From the NCBI GenBank assembly GCA_946902875.1, contig OX336340.1, positions 22,769,566 through 22,833,565 of the forward strand: a stretch of 64,000 bases of DNA, read 5' to 3'. The notes under the pieces were generated by a model that did no database searches, was not told the origin of the DNA, and worked only from the letters and a program-made list of their open reading frames with translations. The stretch comes from Nematopogon swammerdamellus (Eukaryota > Arthropoda > Insecta > Lepidoptera > Adelidae). This document shows, one piece after another, positions 23,114 to 36,200 of this stretch (position 1 is the first letter of the stretch; every line of letters starts with the position of its first letter). Both the position numbers and the translations under genes were made by a program.

Positions 23114-23511
23114 CACGTACCGAATAACTTCTTTTTTGGGAATTTTATGATAAGCGTGATTCCTTCTCTCAGACGATGAGGTTTATATTTTATATTGCAG
23201 ATTCTTATGTTAAGACATGCTATGCAACAACATTACGCCGATATGATAATTGCAACGATGATTTACAAGGTTTAAATAGTTGATTTGAGAACTCTTGTGA
23301 AAAAATTTCTTTAAAAAAAAGTAAGTAAATCAAATTCGGTGAACTCAAAAAAAAAATCGCTGCATAAGGCCACTTTTTATTAAACGAAACCAAATTATAA
23401 TTAAATTAAATTTTTATTATATTAATTATTTTTAATATATTTTTATTATAATTAAAATTTTCATGTGATAATTCCCATGTATCGTGTAGTAACACCGTTA
23501 CGTAGGCATCA

Positions 23512-23534
23512 CCCCCCCCCCCCCCCCCCCCCCC
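23512..23534 (+). repeat. Poly-C tract, 23 C
   Basis: A run of 23 C, then an A and five more C. Length is likely polymorphic and hard to sequence accurately. Confidence 0.9.
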
Positions 23535-24044
23535 ACCCCCTCAGTCCACAAAAGTGGCCGCACTTTCATTAGAGCATTTTGACGGTTTGCCTCTCTCTAT
23601 CCTCCCGTATATTATTTCTCTATGGCATCAAATAAATTAAATTGTGTAATAATAAAAGGTAACTTCTACCTACTAACAGATCCTTGTTACTTGATTATCT
23701 ATGTGATTATCTTGGTCGGTACTAATGCAGAAATTTTTTAAGTTGGGTGATATTTACGTGTTATTTACAAATGCGATACTCACAACAACAATATGCGAGA
23801 TCGAGGTCAAACGCGACTCACGAGCTTGGTTCAATGATAAAAGACAGACAGACAGACATAGTATGCTTAGTAATAGGGTCCCGTTACGTACGTAAAAAAT
23901 GTTACGTACCCTCTCAAGTTGACCGAATCAAACGAAATTTGTTCAATAGGATTGCACGGATAGGCAAGAATCAAATACGCCTAAAAATATTAAATTATTT
24001 AATTGTATTTAAGTTTTTCACCTATTACACGGCATTGTTACCTA

Positions 24045-24050
24045 TTTATT
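24045..24050 (-). promoter_or_regulatory. Candidate poly(A) signal of P450 gene A
   Basis: AATAAA on the minus strand, 37 nt beyond the stop codon at 24087-24089. It is the nearest canonical signal downstream of exon 10. Confidence 0.5.
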
Positions 24051-24086
24051 ACATGGACTGTATTATCTTCTATCTGTAATATAATA

Positions 24087-24265
24087 TTATGTGGGCCTTT
24101 TCCTCGGCTCCACAAGAATGTTATATCCGTTAGCAGCCTTCATCATGATGTCTATCTTGACCGGTATCTGCATGGAGCTCAGCTTGTCACCGGGGACGCA
24201 CACGCGGTACCGGCGGAGCACCGCCGCCAGCGACGTCTTCATCGACATCATGGCGTACTGATAAC
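24087..24265 (-). CDS. P450 gene A, exon 10 (C-terminus)
   Basis: 179 nt from acceptor TTGCAG to stop TAA at 24087-24089. It codes [20 protein letters not shown] then [20 protein letters not shown] and a [13 protein letters not shown] end, the L-helix and beta-bulge C-terminus usual for the CYP4 clan. Confidence 0.9.
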
Positions 24266-27200
24266 CTGCAACATATCACAACCTTGTTACCTTCAACAAT
24301 ACCCACCTTGTTACCGCCACACTGAATGAAGGTCGGTCGAAGCGGCGATAAAAATATTTCGTATTTTCCGTCCTGTTCAATGTAGCCGGCACGACCAACA
24401 AAGACATCGCACCTAGTTCTGCAAAATGTGCAGTCTGACTGACCTGACGTCACTAAACTGACCTGACTTCACTAAAATAGAAGAGTAACGAAAACTTGTT
24501 GATCTATCTTTACTGCCAATTGGAAGAAAGGCTATAAAAGGCAAGTGCGTCTGGGACTATTCTGACGACTATGTTTCGGCAAGAGCATCACTGTGTTATG
24601 TTGCCTTGTAAACATCCTACACAATCTGGATTGGGCCCTAATTTGGGGGGAGAGAGAGAGTGAGAGAAGAAGGGAAAAATCGACGCAATCCGAGCAACGT
24701 TTTGTTGTTGCGAAGCACAGAACGGTGGCCACCAGTCGATTTCCTACTAGGCACGAAAAAGACCTATATCTCTACAGACTTGTAAATTGGTTCGGCTAAG
24801 TTCGATGCCTTTACTTACAACTTTCTTACTCTGGCAGTAAAGCGCTAATAGTTAGAGGTATACGTGACGTAATTGCAAATCAACACACTCAATTGGTGAA
24901 GGGTTGCAAGGCTTAAGAGAAAGAAGAAGTGAATCGACAGTTAGTTGATCTGGCTGGCGGGGAGGGAAGGCGTGCTTGCATTAGTTGACATTGAGATAAT
25001 ATTTAAGTTTTGGAAACAGAATTAAGATGATCAAATATTGTCGATGACGTATTCTCCAGAAAAAATGCAGTTACAGACCTAGACAGTTCCTGGGGCCTGC
25101 GCTGAAGGGCAGGTAGGCAAACGAGTGCATAGAGCTGTAGCGCTCCGGACAGAAGCGGTCGGGGTCGAACTTCTCGGCGTCCGCTCCCCAGTACTTAGGG
25201 TTCCGGTGCGTCCCCCAGATGCTGACCGGCACCCCGGACCCGGCCGGCAGCACTCTGCCCGACGCTGTACAAAGTCAAAGTCAATCATTTTTATTTCATT
25301 GAGCATTTTTTTGGATCCTTATGGACCCATAGAGTGTAACAATAATAAAAATTAAATTATATAAATTTACATACAAAATGTACCTATTCCTAAGCCGTCA
25401 GTTTTTGTCAAATGTCCAATTAAATTTTTCGTCAAAATATTTATTTAAATTATTACAAACATTGCTTTGCAAATCTAAAAAAAAATACAAAGTGATTTTC
25501 CAAAATTAGTTGTGGGATAACAGTAGTCAGTCAGAACACTCTTAGATACAAATTATGGTCAGCAAAGGCATCCTTTAATTAATTAACATTAGATTTCTCG
25601 TTTAAAATCATTCTCGTTAACTTTTTTTATGTGTAATGAATGAATGAATGAATGAATGACAGTTTATTATAAAATCTAACACCAAATACAATACATTACA
25701 CACAAATGTATGTATGTATTTTATGTCAAATATCTCAAAAATAGCAAGAAGCGTGATATGGAGGCTCTCTAATTACTCGTACTTATTCAAGAAATCCCGC
25801 ACTCAACATTTAATAAGTACTCACGTAGTGTGATTTCTTTTTCAACTTTTCTGATAATGAAAGGCGCCGGCGGGTACAGCCTCAGCGACTCTTTGATCAC
25901 TCTCTCCAGGTAACACAACTTGGAGAGGTCTTCCTTCACCAGCGGCCGGTCTGAATTGCCGTACACGTCCAACAGTCTACGGGAAAGACATTCAAGCTAC
26001 ACTCACGATAACACACTTGTCGGAGCTATCAGATGATAATAATCTTCACATTTTTTTTATTGCTTCCGAACTAGCTGGCTGTGCCCGAGGTCGAAGCCTC
26101 AATCGCAGCCAATTTCACCCCCGAGGAGGTGCCAGTCCGGCTTGGAGGTGGACTAACATCGCTGGGGGAAGGCTATTAACCCGCGATTCGAAGATCCGTG
26201 GATTGTAGGAGTGGGGAAAGATATTCCCCGGAAGCCATCTTTGCAGTGCGACAAGAACGATTTAGAGAATCGTGCAGTTCGAAGAACTCTTCTGTCCACT
26301 ACAAAGGGGTGTTCCGCGAGAGTATGGCGGGTTTGGCGAAGGTGAACAGGAGGTTAAAACATTTTCAGTGTTAACAAATCTTAACGCTGCTTCACCGTTC
26401 GGAACCGGTGTAAAACTGTAGGTCCCTTCCCTTGCCCCTTACTAGGTGGTAGGCTCAAAATTCACCGTACTGGATGTGAGATTGCGCCGCATAGCAGTCT
26501 CGTCTGTGTTCTCCTCTAGTCCAGTATAGCCAGCAATCCAAATGGAATTCTCCAAAATGGCACCTACCTTCTCGGAGGTGATATTGGCTGGTCGGAGCAT
26601 GTGCTTTGGCCCATCTGACTCAGCCACCCATAGCTGATTACATAGAAAAAAAATACTTTTCCGTCACAGGCTCTAAGGACCGACCACAAATCTCCAGAAA
26701 CTGTTTGAGAAAGTGTTTTGCGAAAATCTTTTCATCTAGATGGCCACACATTTGAAAAAGCAGTGGCAACACTGTAAGTGCTGGGTAACTTGCCCTCCGC
26801 AACATTATATTATCAATTTTCCCGAGGGCTTTTTGGGAATCATTCATATCATTCATCTAGACTGGACATAAAAAAACCTACGATCTGGAGTTATCTATTG
26901 AATTAAATATTATTATATGTTTCTGGACATTGACAGGTGAAGTCACTGCCTACCCCATCCTAAGACAGGCGTGACGGTATGGTAAGCATGCAATGTTTCG
27001 ATGTGATTATTTGTAATTAGAAAGAGGATAAGAATCAACACTGACTCCTGGTACACCCTCTCTTGCACGTTCTGGTACTGGCCCAGCAGTAGTAGTGTGA
27101 AGCAAGTTCCCACAGCCGACGTGTCCGTGCCGGCTATGGTGAGGGATAGCACCTCCTCGCGTAGCTCCAGGTTGTTGTAGCCTTGATCCTTGTTCGATTG

Positions 27201-30200
27201 AGATATCAGGAGACTCAGAAATGTTCTTCGTTTTGAATCATCACCTGAAAAGTAATCAAATCGTAAAAACCTTGACGCGATGAACTTCTCGTATCAGTGA
27301 AATACGAAAGGAATTTTTTTGGGAAAAAAGGAAAAAATTAGAATTGACAAAGTGCTTCTTTTTGGGTTCCGTATCCACAATAAAAAAAACGGTCTGGCTG
27401 TCTGTCCGAGTGATGTATCTTTTGAATCATAATAGGTGGTCGGTTGAAAATTATACAAAGTGTGCATAGGCGCCGACTACGTGGGTGCTCGGGGGCTCCA
27501 GCACCCACGAGGGGTGGGTAGTGGGTGCTGAGCACCCACGACGATAGATATAAAAACTGATCAGTAATAGGATTTGAGCTATGATAAAAGTGCCTTATTT
27601 ACTTACAAGCCTTTGAGCGGCCACATTTACACATTCGCACTAGTGCCGCGACGAATAGCGAACGTTATAGTACTCCTATATTATTCTATATCATGCAATA
27701 TAGAATATAGGAGCACTACATGCGTCGGTACATCGTGCGAATGTGTAAATGCGGCAAATGCAAAAAATAGTGCGAACGTTTTGCGAAACCGTGCTGCCGG
27801 GTGCCGGGAGAATTAGTGAAAAATTGGAGAAGCATATGTCCAGCAGTGGACGGCAACACGTTGATGAAGATGATGATTGTTCAATAAAAAAAAATTGCAT
27901 GAGCACCCACGAGGATTTCTAAAAGTCGGCGCCCCTGAAAGTGTGTGTTTTTATGGCGGATATGCCATCAAATATAAATATAAATGAAAATGAATATTAT
28001 TCATTCACGCTACTAAATAATAGATGGCGCCATAGGTACTTTCCATTTCAGAGAGACGAAAGGTAGACGGATATGGTTTTTAGGGTTCCGTATCCGGTAC
28101 GGGACCCTATTACTAAGCCTACGCCGTATGTCTGCCTGTCTGTGTGTCTGTCTGTCTGTCTGTCTGTCCTTCCGTCCGTCCGTCTCTTGAACCGTAATAG
28201 GTAGCCCGTTGAAATTTTCACAGAATATGTGTTATTATGGCAGATATAACAACAAATAATAAAAATAAGAAAAGTAACAAAATCACGGGGGTTCCCATAG
28301 AAGAAACAAAAAAAAGTGTATGCGCGCGCGCCATCTACCGAATAGAGCGTGAAGCATTTTAACTAATCATGACATTTAACTAATATGAAGCATTTCATAA
28401 CATGACATGTAGATGGCGTGAGTGGCGCTGGCCATGACATGGCGATACGGAACCCTCGGTGCGCGAGTTCGACTCGCACTTGGCCGGTTTTTTAACAGGT
28501 ATGTTAAGGCTGATCTACGGAACCTACGGGACCTACGTGACTAAAACTCGCACTTGATCGATTTTTTTTTTGGTTCCATACATAACCGACCCCGGTCCGT
28601 TAAATTTTTATTGGCCAATAACATGAAATTATTACGTTACCATGAAAATAACCATTGTGTGAATCTGATTACATGCATCATGTAAATGAAGTTGAAAAAG
28701 CCAGTTTAAGAAATAATCTTGGCAAATAACAGTTATAATGAGAAAAAAAAAGGAGGTCTATATGAAATGTCGTGACCTTGTCTTACTTGGTCAATAGGGT
28801 TCATAGAGTCCAAGGCGAAACTAGCGTCTCGAAAATTAGGGATCCTTTACCGATGTCGGCGATTTTTCACGCCGGTCCAACTGCTTACACTCTATAAACC
28901 ACAAGTAAGACCGGTGATGGAATATTGCAGTCATCTTTGGGAGGGTTCCCCTGAGTACCTTCTTTCAGCCTTAGATTCTATTTAGCGACGAGTCATTCGC
29001 CTCATTGGTGACTCTGCCTGTACTACTATGGCCGCTGCGCTGACGAACTTGCTTCCATTATCCCTCCTCCTCCTGTTCGCCTTCGCCAAACCCGCCATAC
29101 TCTCGCGGAACACCCCTTTGTAGTCGACAGAACAGTTCTTCGAACTGCACGATTCTCTAAATCGTTCTTGTGCCGCACTGCAAAGGTGTGAAACGGGCTC
29201 CCAGGGAATATCTTTTTCCCACTCCTACAATCCACGGATCTTCAAATCGCGGGTTTATAGCCTTTCCCCAGCGACATTAGTCCACCTCCAAGCCGGACTG
29301 GCACCTCCACGGTGGTGAAATTGGTTGCGCCTGAGGTTTCGACCTCGGGAAGAGCCACCCAATTCGGAAGCAATAAAAAAATTATAGTAAATTTAAAAAA
29401 CTTTAGCTAACTCGGTGCAGTCTTATCACTTACCATAGTTTTGGTCTGCTTCAGGTTTATTAAACTCCTCTTTTTGGAGTTCTTCCTTCTTGCATTTGAT
29501 TACCTGTAATTTTTTATTTTTCATGATTTATTGCAATCAATACACAATTTACAATTATTGCGCGTTTTACTTACCTTACTCAATGCAGAATGGAGAAAAT
29601 TGTTTAATTAGATAGGTACTAACTTAATTTTCAATTATTTAAAAGTTATTATTTACAACAATCGCTCAAAATATTATTACAAAGTCATAATATGTTGCAG
29701 AAGATGTTAAACTAAGATGTATAAAGTGGTTGAATAAAGCACTCACATCATCAGTAAATGAATGCAGAACGTGCAAGCACTCCTCGTGTTTCTTGAACTG
29801 CGGAAACAGACTGTAGAGCCAATCGGGTTGCAGCCACAGGTGGAATACCCTCTCACACACCAGGTTCAGTACGTTCACCATGGCTGTGAGGAAGGGTCCG
29901 TTGTTGTTGTTCTGAGCATTGATTTTCATCCCCATTACCGTTTCTGTGGACAAAACTGTCAGTCAGTAGGAATCCAGTATTCCGGACAGAGTTAGAGCAC
30001 GTTGTGATCAATTGACAACCTTATTGTAGTTGCTAAGGTAAAAAGTGAAAATGTTATCGACAACTAGGTATAACCATAAAAAATATATACATTTGACATT
30101 ATGTAACAAACAGAATAAAAAACCCAAGGAAAAGACTTAACACATACTACGTCTTCTGTATTTTGAGTTTGATCAGTGTATGTCCGTCATGAATTTATGA

Positions 30201-33200
30201 TACAAGTTCAATGGTACGGATTCAATGTACGGATTCCATGTAGCTATTCCTGTAGATTTCTTTCTTTATCTTCTAAAAGTTATGTAAGAATGTAGGTCCA
30301 CTAAAATTGCTACGTTAAATTGTGTGCAGAGATTGAAACTTGAAACATGGAAGAAGTGCATAGCACTAGAATTTACAAAAGAAACTTGTTAGTAAACTGT
30401 TGAAGTTATACTTTTTTACGGACGAAATTGAAATAAATTGGACGTCTGAAAATAAGGAGTAGGTACTTAAACTGAGACAGGAACGAAAATTAAGGCCGAG
30501 GGTCCCGAAAAAAATCTCAAAAAAACTTCCAAGGATCAAGAAAACTCAAAAAAAGTCAAAAACCTTCTAAACACTCAAAAACTTAACAAGCCTAAAATAC
30601 TTGAAGAGAGACGTATAACTTCTAACACGCGTACGTACACGCAGCGTTTTTTTGTATTTCTGCATGATACCTAGATGGCAGACGAAGCATGAAAGCAGGA
30701 TTAATGCTGTGGAAATGCGCGCGTTGAGGAGTATGTGTGGAGTTACAGTGAAAGATAGATTGAGAAATAGTGTAGTGCGAGAGCGCTGTGGGCTGAAAGA
30801 AGATATAGTGACAAGGATTGAGAAAGGGATGCTACGGTGGTTCGGTCATGTTGGAAGAATGGATGATAGGAGACTAACGAAAGACATTTATGAAGTAAAT
30901 ATGAGTGGAAGAGTCGGGAAGGGTCGCCCTAGACCATAGATTCCCAAAGTGGTCCAGGTGGACCACCAGGGGTCCACGGGAGGCTCGACGGGGTTCTACG
31001 TTGGCGTGAAAAAAAATGGGGGTTCACAAGTTGTAAGTTGGGTTTCATGAAAAATTATCTGGTTTCGATAGTAAAGAACAATAATGTTGGCTTGACTAGT
31101 AAGAACTTGCATATTCAATATTCAGTATAACTATTTCTCCCAATTATACAAGCATTGCACAACATTTTAGAGCATCTATAATAATTAGGTAACCCAAACC
31201 GCGCGATCCATGCGCATAACGCACCCGTCTGAGTGTCCAACCGTGCTGTTTATTACATACTATTAATAAATAGACAGAACACAAGAAAATATACTATTTT
31301 TCTTTTTCTTTTTACCGCTCCGAATTTAGGGTTGGAACTTAGCCGCCACGCAAATTTCCTTCGTTAGATCTAATCTTCACATTTTTGACGAGTTTTTGGA
31401 ATAAAGCAGGAGGGGGTTCACAGAAACCAGTAAAATTTTGAAAGTGGTCTACGAGAAAAACAAGTTTGGGAACCTCTGCCCTAGACGCACGTACCTGGAC
31501 CAGATCGGGCATGTGCTCAAAAAGGGGCAAGTGCTTAGTACCCGTAACCGACGAGCATGCATGAAGAGCATTATGGGAGTGGAAGAGGCGGCAGAGGTGT
31601 GCCAGGATCGTGGCACGTGGAGATCCGTTGTCTCTGCCTACCCCACCGGGAAACAGGCGTGACGCTATGTATGTACATAATAACAGCAGTAGCGCGATGT
31701 AATGGAGGGACATAATTATTTTAGGGGATGATGTACTCATATACGAGTACATCCAATCATTTAAAGTTACAACCGAAACTATTATGGAATAAAATACGAT
31801 GATACCTGAGACGGAATCGAGGGCATATGAGCTGAAGAAAGGCCAGGCATCGAATGCACCTTTCCCGACTCTAGTCTGTATCTGCCGGGCCAACACCTCG
31901 CTCTGCTCAGCGAACACATCCACGAAGGACTCCACCACCTTCGGACTGAAGGTCGGCACCATCACCTTCCGCCGACGTCTCCAGATAGGCACTGCAAGTT
32001 CATTCATTATAGCTGATTTAGCATGCAGTAAAGAGAAAAATATTACCAGTGTGGTATGACCACACATTAAGACTTTTCAGTTCTAGTTACTGTTGTTTTT
32101 TGGAGTCAGTGCAATGTTTTTTTTTAAACCGTTTTAAAATTTGTAATAAAATTTTTATTTCAAGCTTTTTATTAGATTTCCGTATCCCGTACGGAAGCCT
32201 ATTACTAAGCCTCCGCCGTCCGTCCGTCCGTCCGTCCGTCCGTCTGTCCGAGGGCTGTATCTCTTGAACCGTAATAGTTTACTATGGTAATAGGTAGCCC
32301 GTTGAAATTTTCACAGAATATGTGTTACGATGGCGGATATAACAACAAATAAGAAAAATAAGAAAATGTTAAAAATTTAGGGGGCTTTCATACAACAAAT
32401 GTCCGAAAAATCGATTAGTCACACTATTGAATAATAGATGGCGCCACAGGCTTTTATACATTGCATTGTTGAAAGACAAAAGATAGCCGCTTCTTAATCT
32501 TTGGTCGTTCCAAAAAGATTTAAAAATATTTTGTCAGCCTCGATAGCTCAGTGGTGCAGACAGTCAACTGTCGCTATTTAATGTTAAGCAACGCATAAGT
32601 CAATGAGCAACGCTGGGTCCGGTCAGTACTTGGATGGGTGACCGCTGACCGTTGGAGGCTGACCGAGGTTCGGAATCCTCGTAAAACTGTAGGTCCCTTC
32701 CCTACTAATCTTACTTGGTGGTAGGGTTTAACCCGCCCGGGTTAGTACCACCGCACTGAATGAAACGTCGGTCGAAACGGCTATGTAAATAGTTTGTGTT
32801 TCCGACCAGTTCAGTGTAGCCGGCACGATCAAAGGGGGAAGCACTGACATGGCACCTAGTTCACCCGGTGTTATGGGCTGACATCACGGACGTTGTAGGT
32901 GACGTAGCCAACCGTGTCAGTTTCTATAAAAAAAAAATTAATTTTCAGAAGTTTGATGTTTAACAGATCACTTTTAAAAAATGAAGTGACGTTACTATGG
33001 TAACAGCTGTCAGTGGGCAAACATGGAGACCTGTCATACATAACATAAACAAATATCTGATAATTTAAATTCGAAGACCATGCCACCTGAGCGGATAGGC
33101 GGATATTATTGATAGCGGATAGATACGGAAACCTCCGCGCGCGAGTAAAACTCGCACTTGACAGATTAAAAAAAAAACAGCATCCGAGTCGGTCCATCCG

Positions 33201-36200
33201 TTTGGGAGCTACGATGCCACAGACAGACACACACATACACACACACACACGTTAAACTTATAACACCGCTCTTTTTTCGTCGGGGGTTAAAAAAATCGGT
33301 CAAGTGCCAGTCGAACTCGCGTGGGGAGGGTCCGTGCCATTACGTTTTCCGTTAGAGCTTTAAGACTTTCGTTTTTTTTCGGAGGAGTTTTCTTTAGGAT
33401 TTTCGTTTAGTTTTCCTGTAAAAGAGGCCCTGTATTCCCTATTTTTTAGAAATTTTAGATGTAGGAGTTGCGGATAGGTATTTTTTATTTTTATTTTATT
33501 TATTTATTTTGAGATAAGGAATGTAAGATTTTTGTATATTTTCTTAACTTTTAAACTATGTATTTCATGCATAGGTAGTTTAAAAGATGTATTCAAACTA
33601 ATATGCAATTGAATAAAAAAATTACTTTTTAATTTGTCTCCCAAAATTGACCCGCAAAATCTAAATGCGTTCATTTGCGCTATACGTCCGTGATTGGGTC
33701 ATCGAATTCTATGTATGTACCAAATTTGAATTTCGTCCAGTAGATTCGGATAAAATAAGCTGTGACAGACGGACAGACCGACGGACAGTCAAGCGTGCAC
33801 AAGGGTTCAGTTTTATTATTCTTTTGAGATACGGAACCCTAAAAAAGTTTATTGTGTTTAAATCTGCCATACATACGAGTTAGATCACATTACCCAAACG
33901 TTTACTTGCAGATATACAGGGTGTATCAGGATAGGTTTGAGAAACTTCGGGAATAGAAAGTACTCATTATTAGAAGAAAAAAATCCTTATCACTCAAATT
34001 GAAATTCCGTTATTTTTTTGGTCATACAAAAGTTGGAAATTATAATGAAAACTCGATGGACAGTGAGACTGGAGAGTGCAGTGAACTAATTCAGTCCTCT
34101 TTTTCTTTTGAGGTCATTGAACTTTCAGTGTTTGGAGTTTACCTACACGCAGTTCAATTGTACTAGTTATGTATGCAACCTACCCATTTTTATTAAACGG
34201 TTTTATTTAACTTGACTCCGTATATTTGTGGCTTTGTTTCTATCTTTGTTTCAAATCTTGCGACAACTTTTTCAACTACTTCTACTCAACCGATTTTTAT
34301 GAAACTTTGCACACACATTGAGTTCTCGTGACAATACAATATTATGATAATTTCAACTTGGTAACGAGGGTCTGATGATTGAGTCAGGAGGTGTACAGTG
34401 GAACTCTTCAACCGTTACTAGTAACCCCTCGAGTTTGGGCTCATTTGGTTGGTTTGGACGAGTGTCCCATACTTCTACCAATACACTTGGTGACGAGGGT
34501 CTGATGATGGAGTCAGGAGGTGTACAGTGGAACTCTTCAACCGTTACTAGTAACCCCCTCGAGTTTGGGCTCATTTGGTTTGTTTGGAAGAGTGTCCCAT
34601 ACTTCTACCAATACACTTGGTGACGATGGTCTATTGATGGAGTCAGGAGGTGGACAGTGGAACTCTTCAACCGTTACTAGTAACCACCTCGAGTTTGGGC
34701 TCATTTGGTTGGTTTGGACGAGTGTCCCATACTTCTACCAATACACTTGGTGACGAGGGTCTGATGATGGAGTCAGGAGGTGTACAGTGGAACTCTTCAA
34801 CCGTTACTAGTAACCCCCTCGAGTTTGGGCTCATTTGGTTGGCTTGGACGAGTGTCCCATACTTCTACCAATACACTTGGTGACGAGGGTCTCATGATGG
34901 AGTCAGGAGGTGTACAGTGGAACTCTTCAACCGTTACTAGTAACCCCCTCGAGTTTGGGCTCATTTGGTTTGTTTGGAAGAGTGTCCCATACCATTCTAC
35001 CAGTACACTTGGTGACGAGGGTCTGATTATGGAGTCAGGAGGTGTACAGTGGAACTCTTCAACCGTTACTAGTAACGCCCTCGAGTTTGGGCTTATATGG
35101 TTGGTTTGGACGAGTGTCCCATACTTCTACCAATACATTTGGTGACGAGGGTCTGATGATGGAGTCTGGAGGTGTACAGTGGAACTCTTCAACTGTTACT
35201 AGTAACCCCCTCAAGTTTGGGCTCATTTGGTTGGTTTGGACGAGTGTCCCATACTTCTACCAATACACTTGGTGACGAGGGTCTCATGATGGAGTCAGGA
35301 GGTGTACAGTGGAACTCTTCAACCGTTACTAGTAACCCCCTCGAGTTTGGGCTCATTTGGTTTGTTTGGAAGAGTGTCCCATACTTCTACCAATACACTT
35401 GGTGACGAGGGTCTAATGATGGAGTCAGGAGGTGGACAGTGGAACTCTTCAACCGTTACTAGTAACCACCTCGAGTTTGTGCTCATATGGTTGGTTTGGA
35501 CGAGTGTCCCATACTTCTACCAATACACTTGGTGACGAGGATTTGATGATGGAGTCAGGAGGTGTACAGTGGAACTCTTCAACCGTTACTAGTAACCCCC
35601 TCGAGTTTGGGCTCATATGGTTGGTTTGGACGAGTGTCCCATACTTCTCCCAATACACTTGGTGACGAGGGTCTCATGATGGAGTCAGGAGGTGGACAGT
35701 GGAACTCTTCAACCGTTACTAGTAACCCCCTCCAGTTTGGGCTCATTTGGTTGGTTTGGACGAGTGTCCCATACTTCTACCAGTACACTTGGTGACGAGG
35801 GTCTGATGATGGAGTCAGGAGGTGTACAGTGGAACTCTTCAACCGTTACTAGTAACGCCCTCGAGTTTGGGCTCATATGGTTGGTTTGGACGAGTATCCC
35901 ATACTTCTACCAATACATTTGGTGACGAGGGTCTGATGATGGAGTCTGGAGGTGTACAGTGGAACTCTTCAACTGTTACTAGTAACACCCTCAAGTTTGG
36001 GCTCAATTGGTTGGTTTGGACGAGTGTCCCATACTTCTACCAAGACACTTGGTGACGAGGGTCTGATGATGGAGTCATTCGGTGTACAGTGGAATTTTCT
36101 AACCGTTACTAGTAACCCCCTCGAGTTTGGGCTCATTTGGTTTGTTTGGACGAGTGTCCCATACTTGTCGAACGCAAAATGAAACAGACATACCATCTGT

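Larger units (their letters stand above)
22626..24040. other. Intergenic region downstream of P450 gene A
   Basis: AT-rich with no gene recognised. It holds the hairpin at 23037-23113 and the C-tract at 23512-23534. The small ORFs at 22836 and 23747 have no recognisable domain. Confidence 0.5.

Noticed and set aside
32583..32645. Possible 5S rRNA gene
   Set aside because: Only the 3' half of 5S is recognisable and it lies within a repeated SINE body; flanks do not form the terminal helix.
34360..36165. Possible CRISPR array
   Set aside because: Units are about 130 bp with no unique spacers between short repeats, the genome is eukaryotic and no cas genes exist.
34375..36182. Series of 77-121 aa ORFs sharing an '[19 protein letters not shown]'-like sequence
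   Set aside because: They recur every 130 bp in a minisatellite and overlap each other; the same reading is produced by any array of this unit. No start context, domain or splice signal supports a protein.
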